Under the pieces are notes generated by a model. It did not search any database and was not told where the DNA came from. It worked only from the letters and a program-made list of their open reading frames with translations. From Elstera sp044372965 (GTDB taxonomy: Bacteria > Pseudomonadota > Alphaproteobacteria > Elsterales > Elsteraceae), in contig NZ_JBILQX010000001.1 in the NCBI RefSeq assembly GCF_044372965.1, positions 42,739 to 106,738 of the forward strand: 64,000 nucleotides of DNA, in the 5' to 3' direction. How positions within the stretch are numbered: position 1 is the first letter of the stretch; each line of letters opens with the position of its first letter. The position numbers and the translations under genes are program-made. This document shows, in pieces, positions 1-8,717 of this stretch.

Positions 1-537
1 TACAAAGTAACCGGCAAGGGTTATGCCGATACATTGATTTCAGCCGAGCAAATTCGGTTTAGCGACGGCACCTATTGGATTGAAGATGCCGCTGGGGTGA
101 CTAATGGTGTTCACCGCTTCTATAATACTGCGACGAATTCCCATTTTTATACTGGCTCAAATGCAGAAACCAATAGCGTGCGCACGTCGATGCCCTATGC
201 TGTCGAGGAAGGATTTGCCTTTGCCTCGGCGAGCGGTAAGACCGGCCTTGAGGTGTTCCGCTTCCAGAATGAAAAAACCGGCGCGTATTTTTATACGATC
301 AGCACGTCTGAGCGGGACTCTATTCTAAAATCGCTACCGCAGTTTTCGTATCAGGGAAGCAGTTTCAAAGCCTATACCGCCGACAATGGCCCGCAGGAAG
401 AACTTTATCGGTTCTACAATACGGCCAGCGGCGCGCATTTCTTCACAACGTCCGAAGCGGAGCGCGATAATATTGTCGCCAACCTTCCTCTCTTGACCTA
501 CGAGGGCGTTGCCTTCTACGTCGATATTATGACCTAA
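1..537 (+). CDS. C-terminal fragment of a secreted protein with DUF5648-type repeats
   Basis: The reading frame is open from base 1, so the N-terminus lies outside the window. The visible 178 residues begin with a segment ending in ISAEQIRFSDGTYWI, which resembles the linker or end of RTX/calcium-binding adhesin-like proteins. Three copies of a roughly 45-residue repeat follow, with the pattern RFYNTxxxxHFYT...E....P.....G.AF (copies begin near bases 112, 253 and 406). This pattern matches the DUF5648 family, which is found at the C-termini of exported proteins. The exact role is unknown; extracellular or surface location is inferred from the family. The TTG at base 34 is internal, not the start. 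A strong terminator follows at once. Confidence 0.6.
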   Translation, partial: YKVTGKGYADTLISAEQIRFSDGTYWIEDAAGVTNGVHRFYNTATNSHFYTGSNAETNSVRTSMPYAVEEGFAFASASGKTGLEVFRFQNEKTGAYFYTISTSERDSILKSLPQFSYQGSSFKAYTADNGPQEELYRFYNTASGAHFFTTSEAERDNIVANLPLLTYEGVAFYVDIMT

Positions 538-550
538 GCTGAAAAAAGTA

Positions 551-578
551 GGGCCGCCCTGAGGGGCGGCCCTTTTTT
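551..578. terminator. Bidirectional intrinsic terminator
   Basis: A perfect 9-bp stem (GGGCCGCCC with GGGCGGCCC) and a 4-base loop are followed by six T on the plus strand. A run of six A lies three bases before the stem, so the minus strand also reads hairpin plus T run. It sits between the convergent ends of the left-edge gene and clpA and can serve both. Confidence 0.9.
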
Positions 579-584
579 GTGTTT

Positions 585-2903
585 CTACTCGACCAGTTCG
601 GCTTCCGGCTCCGTCGCCTTGCGGCCCGGTGCGGAGGTAACAAGGAACGAGAGTTCCCCATCGCTCCCCACATCCACCTGAACATGCCCACCGTGGGCGA
701 GCTTGCCGAACAGCAGTTCCTCGGCCAGCGGCTTTTTGACCGTATCTTGGATGACGCGGGCTAGAGGGCGCGCGCCATAGAGCGGATCGAAACCTTTCTT
801 CGACAGCCAGGATTTGGCCGCTTCCGTTAGTTCCAGCACCACATGACGGTCGGCCAATTGCGCTTCGAGTTGGATAACGAACTTATCCACGACCCGATCC
901 ATCACCTCCGGCGACAGGTTGGCGAAGGGGATGGTGGCGTCCAGACGATTGCGGAACTCGGGCGTAAACATCCGCTCGATGGCTTCTTTATCCTCGCCCG
1001 TGCGCCGTTCCCGCTCGAACCCGAAGGCGGCTTTAGCCATATCGGCCGCGCCCGCATTCGTCGTCATGATCAGGATCACATTCCGGAAATCGACATTCTT
1101 GCCGTTGTGATCGGTCAGTTTGCCGTGGTCCATCACTTGCAGCAGGATATTGTACAGGTCCGGGTGGGCCTTTTCGATTTCATCCAGCAGCAGCACGCAA
1201 TGGGGGTTCTGATCGATGGCATCGGTCAAGAGCCCGCCCTGATCGAAGCCTACATAGCCCGGCGGCGCACCAATCAGGCGGCTAACGGTATGGCGCTCCA
1301 TATATTCCGACATGTCGAAGCGTTTCAGTTCGATGCCTAAAAGCCGCGCCAACTGGCGCGCCACTTCGGTCTTCCCGACGCCGGTAGGGCCGGAGAAAAG
1401 ATAGTTCCCAATCGGCTTTTCAGCATCGCGCAGCCCCGCCCGCGCCAGTTTGATGGCGCTGGAGAGGGCTTTGATGGCTTCATCTTGCCCGAAGACCACC
1501 GTGGAAAGATCGCGCTCAAGGGTTTTCAGCACTTCGCGGTCGTCCGACGAGACGGCCTTTGGCGGGATTCGGGCGATTTTGGCAACCACCCCCTCCACGT
1601 CTTTCACCGAAATCGTCTTCTTGCGTTTCGACAGCGGCAGCAGCATTTGCGCCGCCCCCACTTCGTCGATCACATCGATAGCCTTATCGGGCAGCTTGCG
1701 GTCGTTGATATAGCGCGCCGAAAGCTCCACCGCTGTGCGGATAGCCTCATTGGTGTAGCGCACCTTATGGTGCTGCTCGTAATAGGGCTTGAGGCCCTTG
1801 AGGATCTTGATCGAATCTTCCACCGAAGGTTCGGCCACATCGATCTTCTGGAAGCGCCGCACCAACGCGCGGTCTTTTTCGAAGTAGCTGCGGTATTCCT
1901 TATAGGTAGTCGAGCCGATGCAGCGCAGGTTGCCCGCCGCTAACGCCGGTTTCAGCAGGTTCGAGGCATCCATCGCCCCGCCCGAGGTTGCGCCGGCGCC
2001 GATAATCGTGTGGATTTCATCAATGAACAGCACGGCATTGGGATGGGCTTCAAGCTCGCCCAAAACTTGCTTCAACCGCTCTTCAAAATCGCCGCGATAA
2101 CGCGTGCCCGCCAAGAGTGCGCCCATATCGAGCCCGAAGATAGTCGCGCCCAGCAACACTTCCGGCACATCGCCATCGACGATACGTTTCGCCAGCCCCT
2201 CGGCAATCGCGGTTTTCCCCACGCCCGGATCGCCCACATAAAGCGGGTTATTCTTCGTGCGACGGCACAAGATCTGGACGGTGCGATCCACTTCAGCCTC
2301 ACGGCCGATCAGCGGATCGATCTTGCCGTTCGCCGCCTTCTTATTCAGATCGACGCAATAAGCTTCAAGCGCTTCTTGGCCCTTTTTCGCCTCTTTCCCC
2401 TCTTTCGGGGGCGATGACGGCGCAGCTTCCTCTTCAGCCCCCGCCGTGCGGCGGGTTTCCGAGCGGCCCGGCACTTTGGCGATACCGTGGGAGATGAAGT
2501 TCACCGCGTCGAACCGGCTCATATCCTGCTCTTGCAGGAAATACACGGCGTGACTTTCCCGTTCCGAGAACAGCGCCACCAGCACATTCGCGCCCGTAAC
2601 TTCCGCCCGGCCCGACGATTGCACGTGGATCACCGCCCGCTGCACGACGCGCTGGAAGCCGGAGGTTGGCTTTGCGTCTTCGGTTCGGCTGCTGACGATA
2701 TTCGACAGCTCGTTATCGAGATAATTGGTTAGGTCGCGGCGCAGCTTATCGAGATCGACACCGCAGGCGCGAAACACGCCCAACGCATCTTGATCGTCGG
2801 TGAGAGACATCAGGAGATGCTCCAGCGTGGCAAACTCGTGCCGACGCTTATTGGCAAGCTCCAGGGCCGTATGCAGGCTCTTTTCCAGGTTCCGCGAGAG
2901 CAT
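585..2903 (-). CDS. clpA: ATP-dependent Clp protease ATP-binding subunit ClpA
   Basis: ClpA is the AAA+ unfoldase that feeds substrates to the ClpP peptidase in the cytoplasm. The 772-residue product has the usual length and order: an N-domain (about 1-143), a first AAA module with Walker A GDPGVGKT near residue 224 and Walker B LFIDEIH, and a second AAA module with GPTGVGKT near 505 and LLLDEIEK. An in-frame GTG lies 27 bases upstream, but the ATG at 2903 has AAGGAG eight bases before it and gives the family N-terminus MLSRNLEKSL. The start lies 5 bases after the clpS stop, so the two form an operon in the order clpS-clpA. ClpAP with ClpS degrades N-end-rule substrates. Confidence 0.97.
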   Translation of the reverse strand: MLSRNLEKSLHTALELANKRRHEFATLEHLLMSLTDDQDALGVFRACGVDLDKLRRDLTNYLDNELSNIVSSRTEDAKPTSGFQRVVQRAVIHVQSSGRAEVTGANVLVALFSERESHAVYFLQEQDMSRFDAVNFISHGIAKVPGRSETRRTAGAEEEAAPSSPPKEGKEAKKGQEALEAYCVDLNKKAANGKIDPLIGREAEVDRTVQILCRRTKNNPLYVGDPGVGKTAIAEGLAKRIVDGDVPEVLLGATIFGLDMGALLAGTRYRGDFEERLKQVLGELEAHPNAVLFIDEIHTIIGAGATSGGAMDASNLLKPALAAGNLRCIGSTTYKEYRSYFEKDRALVRRFQKIDVAEPSVEDSIKILKGLKPYYEQHHKVRYTNEAIRTAVELSARYINDRKLPDKAIDVIDEVGAAQMLLPLSKRKKTISVKDVEGVVAKIARIPPKAVSSDDREVLKTLERDLSTVVFGQDEAIKALSSAIKLARAGLRDAEKPIGNYLFSGPTGVGKTEVARQLARLLGIELKRFDMSEYMERHTVSRLIGAPPGYVGFDQGGLLTDAIDQNPHCVLLLDEIEKAHPDLYNILLQVMDHGKLTDHNGKNVDFRNVILIMTTNAGAADMAKAAFGFERERRTGEDKEAIERMFTPEFRNRLDATIPFANLSPEVMDRVVDKFVIQLEAQLADRHVVLELTEAAKSWLSKKGFDPLYGARPLARVIQDTVKKPLAEELLFGKLAHGGHVQVDVGSDGELSFLVTSAPGRKATEPEAELVE

Positions 2904-2908
2904 TAAGG

Positions 2909-3235
2909 CTACTCCTTCTCCAAGGTGCACTGCAAAGGGTGCTGGTGTCGGCGGGCAAAGTCCATCACTTCCGTGACTTTCGTTTCCGCCACCTCATAGG
3001 TGAAGACACCGCACACCCCCACACCACGCTGATGGACATGCAGCATAATCCGCGTGGCTTCTTCCTTATTCTTCTGGAAAAACCTTTCGAGAATGTGAAC
3101 GACGAACTCCATCGGCGTGTAATCGTCGTTTAACATAAGAACCCTGTACATAGACGGCTTCTTGGTCTTTGGCTTGGCCTTGACCGCAACGCCCGTATTA
3201 TTGCCAGGATTTCCGTTTTTCAGATCGTCGCTCAT
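2909..3235 (-). CDS. clpS: ATP-dependent Clp protease adaptor ClpS
   Basis: ClpS is the N-recognin adaptor that delivers N-degron proteins to ClpA. The 108-residue product has a disordered, charged N-terminal tail followed by the ClpS fold with signature residues YRVLMLNDDYTPMEFVV and a later GVGVCGVFTYEVAETK. The ATG at 3235 gives MSDDLKNG, a typical alphaproteobacterial N-terminus. A GTG at 3259 in the same frame has no convincing ribosome binding site, so the ATG is preferred. It is the first gene of clpS-clpA. Confidence 0.95.
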   Translation of the reverse strand: MSDDLKNGNPGNNTGVAVKAKPKTKKPSMYRVLMLNDDYTPMEFVVHILERFFQKNKEEATRIMLHVHQRGVGVCGVFTYEVAETKVTEVMDFARRHQHPLQCTLEKE

Positions 3236-3622
3236 TCTACTCGAAGGTATTTTCCGCACGGGTGGGAGGGATTGGGTTGGAGAAATAGGGAACTATCTGG
3301 TCAGGCGGCGCGTTTAAACTGCCGGGCCGTGATTCATCATATGAGATGAAATCCGCCTTAGAAAAGGGGGGTTCTATCGCAGTGCCACAGGTTTTACCGG
3401 CCAAGGCAAGCGCCTTTCCTGACGTGCCCCGCTAAGCCCCTGAATTTGCCTACTTAACGCCGTTAGCATCCCTGCCATCCCCCTGTCGCTCAAAATGGCG
3501 TGACGATTGCTTCTGCTTCACTGTAGCCTGACACGGTCGCGTGTCGTTGATCCGGTGATATACGGTTGCCGGATGGAAGCTTCGATCGAGTCCCCTCCAA
3601 CGCTTGACGCGAGGCCCTGCCC
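3236..3622. other. Noncoding region between divergent clpS and the transglutaminase-like gene
   Basis: These 387 bases separate two divergent genes and should hold both promoters. No ORF with a credible family match, no strong hairpin and no unambiguous sigma-70 hexamer pair was seen. GAGG about nine bases before the ATG at 3623 is the likely ribosome binding site of the rightward gene. Confidence 0.5.
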
Positions 3623-4444
3623 ATGTTCATCCGCTATGGCTATGAAATCACTTTAAACTGCGCGCAACCAACCGCGCTGGTCTGCCTCCTGTCGGTCACG
3701 GCGGATCGGGATGCCGATATTCGTGTGCCGGAAACGACCTTCACCAACCCTTCGGTGCCGACGACGGTCTACCACGACCTCTTCGGCAACTTGTGTCGCC
3801 GGATGGTGGCGCCCGCGGGCGACATCACCATTTGGGGCGATGCTACCATCGAAGATTCAGGTTTAGTCGACCGGGCCAATTTCGCGGCGCGGGAAATTCC
3901 CGTAACCGATTTACCCGATTCCTGCCTCGTCTATCTGATGGGCAGCCGCTATTGCGAAACTGATAAGCTGAGCCAAACCGCTTGGGATCTGTTCGGCCAT
4001 CTGCCGCCGGGCTGGGCCCGCGTGCAGGCCGTGTGTGATTTCGTGCACAAGCATATTCGCTTTGATTACATGCAGGCGCGCTCCACCCGCACGGCCTTCG
4101 AAGCCTATAACGAAGGCATCGGCGTTTGCCGCGATTATGCCCATCTTGCCCTCACGCTCTGCCGCTGCCTGAATATTCCAGCGCGCTACATTAATGGGCA
4201 TTTGGGCGATATCGGCGTGCCGGTGGTCAATCCCATGGATTTTAGCGCCTGGATTGAGGTTTTCTTAGAGGGCGAATGGTATACCTTTGACCCGCGCAAT
4301 AATAAGCCGCGCATTGGCCGCATTATCGTGGCCCGCGGTCGGGATGCCGCCGATATTCCGCTTATCAATTCCTTCGGCCCGCACCTGCTGAAATCCTTCC
4401 GCGTCTGGACCTATGAAGTGCCCGATCCCCGGCTTGGGCAATAA
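3623..4444 (+). CDS. Transglutaminase-like cysteine protease family protein
   Basis: This 273-residue protein has the two-part layout of bacterial transglutaminase-like proteins. A beta-rich N-terminal domain (about 1-90) is followed by a transglutaminase core with the catalytic cysteine in GVCRDYAHLA (near residue 171) and the catalytic aspartate in YTFDPRNN (near 226). The position usually occupied by the catalytic histidine (HAW) reads FSAW here. This may be a subfamily trait or may mean the enzyme works differently. No signal peptide is visible, so it is probably cytoplasmic. It is a single gene, followed by a terminator. The substrate is unknown; members act as peptidases or amide-bond enzymes. 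Confidence 0.8.
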   Translation: MFIRYGYEITLNCAQPTALVCLLSVTADRDADIRVPETTFTNPSVPTTVYHDLFGNLCRRMVAPAGDITIWGDATIEDSGLVDRANFAAREIPVTDLPDSCLVYLMGSRYCETDKLSQTAWDLFGHLPPGWARVQAVCDFVHKHIRFDYMQARSTRTAFEAYNEGIGVCRDYAHLALTLCRCLNIPARYINGHLGDIGVPVVNPMDFSAWIEVFLEGEWYTFDPRNNKPRIGRIIVARGRDAADIPLINSFGPHLLKSFRVWTYEVPDPRLGQ

Positions 4445-4446
4445 AG

Positions 4447-4483
4447 AAAAGGCTGGCCACCCGTTGGGGGTTGCCAGCCTTTT
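4447..4483. terminator. Bidirectional intrinsic terminator
   Basis: An 11-bp stem (AAAAGGCTGGC with GCCAGCCTTTT) encloses a 15-base loop. The stem itself supplies a run of T on both strands. It lies between the convergent transglutaminase-like gene and the chemoreceptor gene. Confidence 0.85.
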
Positions 4484-4501
4484 CGGCGCGTCGAATGGGG
4501 T

Positions 4502-6583
4502 TTAAGCCGCGCGGATATTCCCCAGGAACTCGGTGATTTCCGTACGCAGCGTGTTGCCCGCAAGTGTAAGCCGATCGGCGGCTTCCAGCACCACATCGGC
4601 GGCCTTTTTAGTCTCGCCAGCCCCTAAGGTGACATGGGCGATATTCTCGGTGACATGCTGGGTGCCATTGGCCGCCTGTTGTACGTTGCGGGTAATTTCC
4701 TGGGTTGCCGTCCCTTGCTCTTCCACCGCCGCCGCAACCGCCGAGGTGATTTCGTTCATCCGGTCGATGGTTTTGCCGATGGTTTCGATGGAGCCAACGA
4801 CGGCACTGGTTTCGGTCTGAACGCCGGTGACTTGCGCTGCAATTTCCTCGGTGGCTTTCGCCGTTTGCTGCGCAAGGCTTTTGACTTCGGCGGCGACCAC
4901 GGCAAAGCCCTTGCCCGCTTCCCCGGCGCGCGCCGCTTCGATGGTGGCGTTCAAGGCCAGAAGATTGGTTTGCGCGGCGATCCCGTTGATCATCGTCACC
5001 ACCTCGCCGATGCGCTGGGCCGCGTCGCTAAGCTGGCGAACTTGGGAGACGGTACGCTCGGCCTCATCGGTCGCCCGCAAGGCAATCGAGGCGCTTTCCT
5101 GAACCTGTCGGCCGATTTCGCGTATTGAACTGCTGAGTTCTTCCGAAGCCGCCGCTACCGTCTGCACATTCGCCGACGCTTGCTCGGAGGCAGCCGCTAC
5201 TGCCGCCGCTTGATCGTCGGTGCGCGCAGCATTGGTGCTCATCACATTGGCGGTGCCCTGCATTTGATCGGCCGCCGCGCCCATGGCCGTTAGAATTTCT
5301 GCCGTGCCCGAGCCGAAGGTCGCGATGAAGCTCTCAACTTTTTGCTGACGCTCCAGCTTGCGCGCCTGCTCTTGCGCTTGTTCGGCGTGCAACTGGTCGG
5401 CTTCGATGGCCTTGAGGCGCAGGTTTTCAATTGCACCCGCCATTTGACCGATTTCATTCTTGCGGTCGAGAAACGGCACCACCTGGTCGCGCTGGCCATT
5501 GGCGAGGACCGTCACGGTCTCGGTTAGTTTGAACAGCGGCGCCAAAACCTGACGCTGCATCAGAATAATCAGGCGCACGAGCGCAAACCCGGTGACGAGA
5601 ACCAGAAAGCCGCCGAAAGCAAGGCGCCGATAAGCGTTGGAAACTTCTGCCTCAGCCCGACTCTGGCTTTCCAGAAGCGCGGCATTGCGCAGGCCCATAA
5701 TGCTTTGCAACTGCGGGACGATCTCCGTCACCATCTCGGTCACACTCTTGCTATAGGGGGCCTGCTGGCGCGATTCGGCCAGGTGCGTGCCGACGATCTC
5801 GCGCCCGCGCGTCATATAGCCTTGCTCCATCGCCCGTTGCGCGGCCAGAAGCTCCGGCGTGGCCCCCACTTGCGCGATACCATTGCGCAACCGCTCCGAC
5901 AGGGTCTCGACCCGCCCGCGCAACTGTTCGACGCGATCTGCTTCCACCTGTGTGAGCGGACGATTGGCGGTCATGCCCGTGCCCAAAGTCGCGGCCTGCT
6001 GGCCCGCGCTTTCACGCATATCGGCGGCAAGGCGCGCCAGCATATTCAAGGCCGCAACCGAAGGATCGGCAATCGTGGTTTCGGCTTCGAGCTTATTCAA
6101 GATGCCATCGGCCTGGGCGCTAATGGCGAACATGCGTTGGAAGTAACCCAGCACAATCTCGCCGCGCGCGCTGCGCGGTTTGGCAATATCGGTATCGACC
6201 GCCGCACGAACGCTGCTGAGCCCTTTGGTTAGGGTTGCCAGCGTCTCCTTCATCGCCGGCTCGCCGCCGAGGCTCGTAAGCCCAATCGAGACCTTCTGGA
6301 TAAGATCGTCGGTGGCTTTGCGGGCCTGCTGAAGTTTGGCGAGCGCCGAGGCATCCGCCGCCGCTTCCGCTGCCAACAGATTATTCGACGGGCTGCGCTC
6401 CAGAGCTAAAAATTCGACCATGCGGAGTGTATCGGCAAAAACCGCCGCCGTGACCGATGCCCGATTCTTGGAAGACATGATGGAAACTTGTGTCGATAAT
6501 ATCTGAATCGCTAAAGCAAAAACGCAAACGCAAATAATGGCCAAGCCAAATTTTACGCGCGCACCGATACTGATTTTCGACAC
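4502..6583 (-). CDS. Methyl-accepting chemotaxis protein
   Basis: This inner-membrane chemoreceptor of about 693 residues signals to CheA/CheW. A first membrane segment lies near residues 12-33. It is followed by a long helical periplasmic domain (about 35-315), a second membrane segment (LAFGGFLVLVTGFALVRLI), a HAMP linker, and a C-terminal signalling domain with the conserved hairpin tip AAQTNLLALNATIEAARAGE. There is no CheR-binding pentapeptide at the C-terminus. The GTG at 6583, with GAGGGG six bases upstream, gives VSKISIGARVKFG; an upstream TTG at 6616 has poorer context. The ligand is unknown. A TTAA-N7-TTAA motif 90-100 bases upstream may be a CtrA site. Confidence 0.93.
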   Translation of the reverse strand: MSKISIGARVKFGLAIICVCVFALAIQILSTQVSIMSSKNRASVTAAVFADTLRMVEFLALERSPSNNLLAAEAAADASALAKLQQARKATDDLIQKVSIGLTSLGGEPAMKETLATLTKGLSSVRAAVDTDIAKPRSARGEIVLGYFQRMFAISAQADGILNKLEAETTIADPSVAALNMLARLAADMRESAGQQAATLGTGMTANRPLTQVEADRVEQLRGRVETLSERLRNGIAQVGATPELLAAQRAMEQGYMTRGREIVGTHLAESRQQAPYSKSVTEMVTEIVPQLQSIMGLRNAALLESQSRAEAEVSNAYRRLAFGGFLVLVTGFALVRLIILMQRQVLAPLFKLTETVTVLANGQRDQVVPFLDRKNEIGQMAGAIENLRLKAIEADQLHAEQAQEQARKLERQQKVESFIATFGSGTAEILTAMGAAADQMQGTANVMSTNAARTDDQAAAVAAASEQASANVQTVAAASEELSSSIREIGRQVQESASIALRATDEAERTVSQVRQLSDAAQRIGEVVTMINGIAAQTNLLALNATIEAARAGEAGKGFAVVAAEVKSLAQQTAKATEEIAAQVTGVQTETSAVVGSIETIGKTIDRMNEITSAVAAAVEEQGTATQEITRNVQQAANGTQHVTENIAHVTLGAGETKKAADVVLEAADRLTLAGNTLRTEITEFLGNIRAA

Positions 6584-6670
6584 GACTGTCCCCTCACTAT
6601 AGAATACGATTGCCAATACCCCTTGGACCTCGGAGGGTATTTTTCGGGTCAGACACTATGCGGGAATTTC

Positions 6671-6685
6671 TTAATTCAAGCTTAA
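6671..6685 (-). promoter_or_regulatory. Candidate CtrA-binding site upstream of the chemoreceptor gene
   Basis: The bases read TTAA-TTCAAGC-TTAA, matching the TTAA-N7-TTAA core of the CtrA box with exact spacing. The site lies about 90 bases before the GTG start of the chemoreceptor, in an AT-rich gap where chance matches are more likely. Motility genes are classic CtrA targets and ctrA itself is in this window. Confidence 0.4.
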
Positions 6686-6795
6686 TATGATTATTTTATC
6701 AATTTTTTACTATGAATTAATTTTTGATTGATTCGGAAAAAATTTAGCCGCCAAAAGATCGAAGACGTAAATTTTGACAGGAAGACTGAAACAAT

Positions 6796-7215
6796 TCACT
6801 GCATCTTGCGTTGATGGGCGACTTCGGCGATTTCATCGAGACGTATGCGATCTTTACGATCCTGCTCTGCTTTTTCGCGGGCTAGGCGATTGGCTTCGGC
6901 CACTTCGAATTTTTTCAACTCTCGATAAGCATCTGTTACCGCATCTTCGGCTTTTAAGATTTGCTCGCCGATTTGCAGCCGGTTTTGAACCAACGCTTCC
7001 CGCCGCCCACGCGCCCAGTCGGAATAAGTCGGCCAATAGCGGGCCAGCAGCATATCATTGGCCGCAAGTTGGCGTTCGCGCATCACTTCCTGATCGAGCG
7101 CAACGATAGAGGCATCGATCTGGGTGGCCAGATCTTCGAGCGCTCGCAGTTCGCGGCGTCGCTCATCCAACTCGAACTTACGATAGCGGATCAGCGGCTT
7201 GAGGGACTTGCTCAC
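6796..7215 (-). CDS. fliJ: Flagellar export chaperone FliJ
   Basis: This 139-residue, almost entirely helical protein is rich in Arg, Glu and Lys with heptad spacing, as expected for the FliJ coiled coil. FliJ binds the FliI ATPase ring and FlhA in the flagellar type III export apparatus. It starts with GTG at 7215, overlapping the TGA of fliI (GTGA), so the two are translationally coupled. Primary sequence is weakly conserved in this family; the call rests on helical composition, length and position directly after fliI. Confidence 0.85.
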   Translation of the reverse strand: MSKSLKPLIRYRKFELDERRRELRALEDLATQIDASIVALDQEVMRERQLAANDMLLARYWPTYSDWARGRREALVQNRLQIGEQILKAEDAVTDAYRELKKFEVAEANRLAREKAEQDRKDRIRLDEIAEVAHQRKMQ

Positions 7216-8543
7216 CCAACGCCACCGCTATTGAGAATATCGGCGAGTTGATAATAGCCCTGCACCAAATCGCCGCGCTCGCGCTTGCCTTGCGCTAGGA
7301 ACTGTTCGATCAGCGGGTAATAGCGCATCGCCTCATCGGTCTTGGGGTCGGAGCCGGGGCGGTAGGCCCCCAGCCGGATCATTTCCGCCATATCCTCATA
7401 GGCCGCAAGCATCTGACGGGCGCGCGAAACGACGCCATTTTCATCGTCCGTATTGCAGCCCGGCATAACGCGGCTAACCGAGCGCAAAATATTGATGGCG
7501 GGGTAGCGGCCCCGATCGGCAATGGTGCGTTCCAGCACGATATGCCCGTCGAGAATACCGCGCACGGCGTCCGAAATCGGCTCGTTATGGTCGTCGCCTT
7601 CGACCAGCACGGTGAAGAGGCCTGTGATCGACCCGGAGCCGCGCAAGCCCGGCCCGGCCCGCTCCAGCAGGCGCGGCAGTTCGGCAAAGACCGATGGCGT
7701 ATACCCTTTACTGGCGGGCGGCTCGCCAACCGACAGGCCGATTTCGCGTTGGGCCATTGCAAAGCGGGTGACGCTATCCATGAGGCAGAGAACATTCTTA
7801 CCCTGGTCGCGGAAATATTCGGCGACCGACAGCGTCAGATAGGCAGCTTGGCGGCGCATCAACGGCGGCTGATCGGAGGTTGCCACCACCAACACCGAGC
7901 GCGCCAAGCCTTCCGGCCCGAGATCGTCGTGAATAAAGTCCTGCACTTCGCGGCCGCGTTCGCCAATCAGCCCGATCACAATGACATCGGCAGACGTGTA
8001 GCGCGCGATCATCGAGAGCAGCACGGATTTACCTACGCCGGAACCCGCGAAAATGCCCATGCGCTGCCCCTGGCAGCAAGTGAGGAACTGATTGAGTGCC
8101 CGCACGCCCATATCAATCTTGCCTGCGACACGCTGCCGCTGGTGTGCGGGCGGCGGCGCATTTCTTAACGGATAGGCGATTTGCCCCGCATTGAGCGGCC
8201 CCAAATCATCAATCGGCTCGCCCATGCTGCCAACGACCCGGCCCAGCCAACTTTCGTGCGGATAGATCACTGGGTCGGTTTGCGCGATTTCGGCTCGGCA
8301 GCCCAAACCGACACCGTCCAGCGTTCCGAAGGGCATCGCTAACGCCCGTTCACCCTTGAAACCAACGATTTCCGCCGGTACGCGCCGGTCGCCACGCGCG
8401 ATGATCGTCACCCGGTCGCCGACCGAAAGCGCCCGCTGCACCCCGCCGATTTCCACCATCATGCCCAAAACGCCGACGATGCGGCCATGCAGAACATGGT
8501 CAGCCATCCGGCCGACGCTGGAAATAAGGTTATCAATCAGCAT
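7212..8543 (-). CDS. fliI: Flagellum-specific ATP synthase FliI
   Basis: FliI is the hexameric ATPase of the flagellar export apparatus. The 443 residues follow the F1-beta-like fold: an N-terminal beta barrel (about 1-90), a nucleotide-binding domain with Walker A GSGVGKS near 172 and Walker B VLCLMDSVTRFA, and the C-terminal helical domain. The phrase PSVFAELPRLLERAG is diagnostic of type III secretion ATPases. The ATG at 8543 has GGGGAG eight bases upstream. It overlaps fliJ by 4 bases. No other flagellar genes are nearby. Confidence 0.96.
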   Translation of the reverse strand: MLIDNLISSVGRMADHVLHGRIVGVLGMMVEIGGVQRALSVGDRVTIIARGDRRVPAEIVGFKGERALAMPFGTLDGVGLGCRAEIAQTDPVIYPHESWLGRVVGSMGEPIDDLGPLNAGQIAYPLRNAPPPAHQRQRVAGKIDMGVRALNQFLTCCQGQRMGIFAGSGVGKSVLLSMIARYTSADVIVIGLIGERGREVQDFIHDDLGPEGLARSVLVVATSDQPPLMRRQAAYLTLSVAEYFRDQGKNVLCLMDSVTRFAMAQREIGLSVGEPPASKGYTPSVFAELPRLLERAGPGLRGSGSITGLFTVLVEGDDHNEPISDAVRGILDGHIVLERTIADRGRYPAINILRSVSRVMPGCNTDDENGVVSRARQMLAAYEDMAEMIRLGAYRPGSDPKTDEAMRYYPLIEQFLAQGKRERGDLVQGYYQLADILNSGGVG

Positions 8544-8609
8544 CGCGCCGCTCCCCTTTGATACGCTTGGATAATAGCGAAGTGTAGCCCCAAAGGGAAC
8601 CGGATCTAT

Positions 8610-8614
8610 GACTC
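8610..8614. promoter_or_regulatory. GANTC (CcrM methylation) site between fliI and ctrA
   Basis: The site reads GACTC, about 105 bases upstream of the ctrA start. In Caulobacter, methylation of a GANTC site in the ctrA promoter by CcrM ties ctrA expression to DNA replication. Whether this site works that way here is inference. A second GANTC (GATTC) lies at 8723-8727, inside the first codons of ctrA. Confidence 0.35.
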
Positions 8615-8658
8615 GGACAGCGCATATCCGCTTGCTTTATTGTGAGATATTAGGGATA

Positions 8659-8675
8659 GTTAACGGACATTAACC
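8659..8675 (+). promoter_or_regulatory. Candidate CtrA autoregulatory site
   Basis: The bases read GTTAAC-GGAC-ATTAACC, two TTAAC half-sites in direct repeat as TTAA-N6-TTAA, one base shorter than the usual N7 CtrA box. The second half (TTAACCAA) also resembles the TTAACCAT half-site. It lies 43-59 bases upstream of the ctrA ATG, a natural place for autoregulation. Confidence 0.5.
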
Positions 8676-8717
8676 AATTTATCGAGCTCCTGGGCGGCTC
8701 GTTTAAGGTGGGGCACT

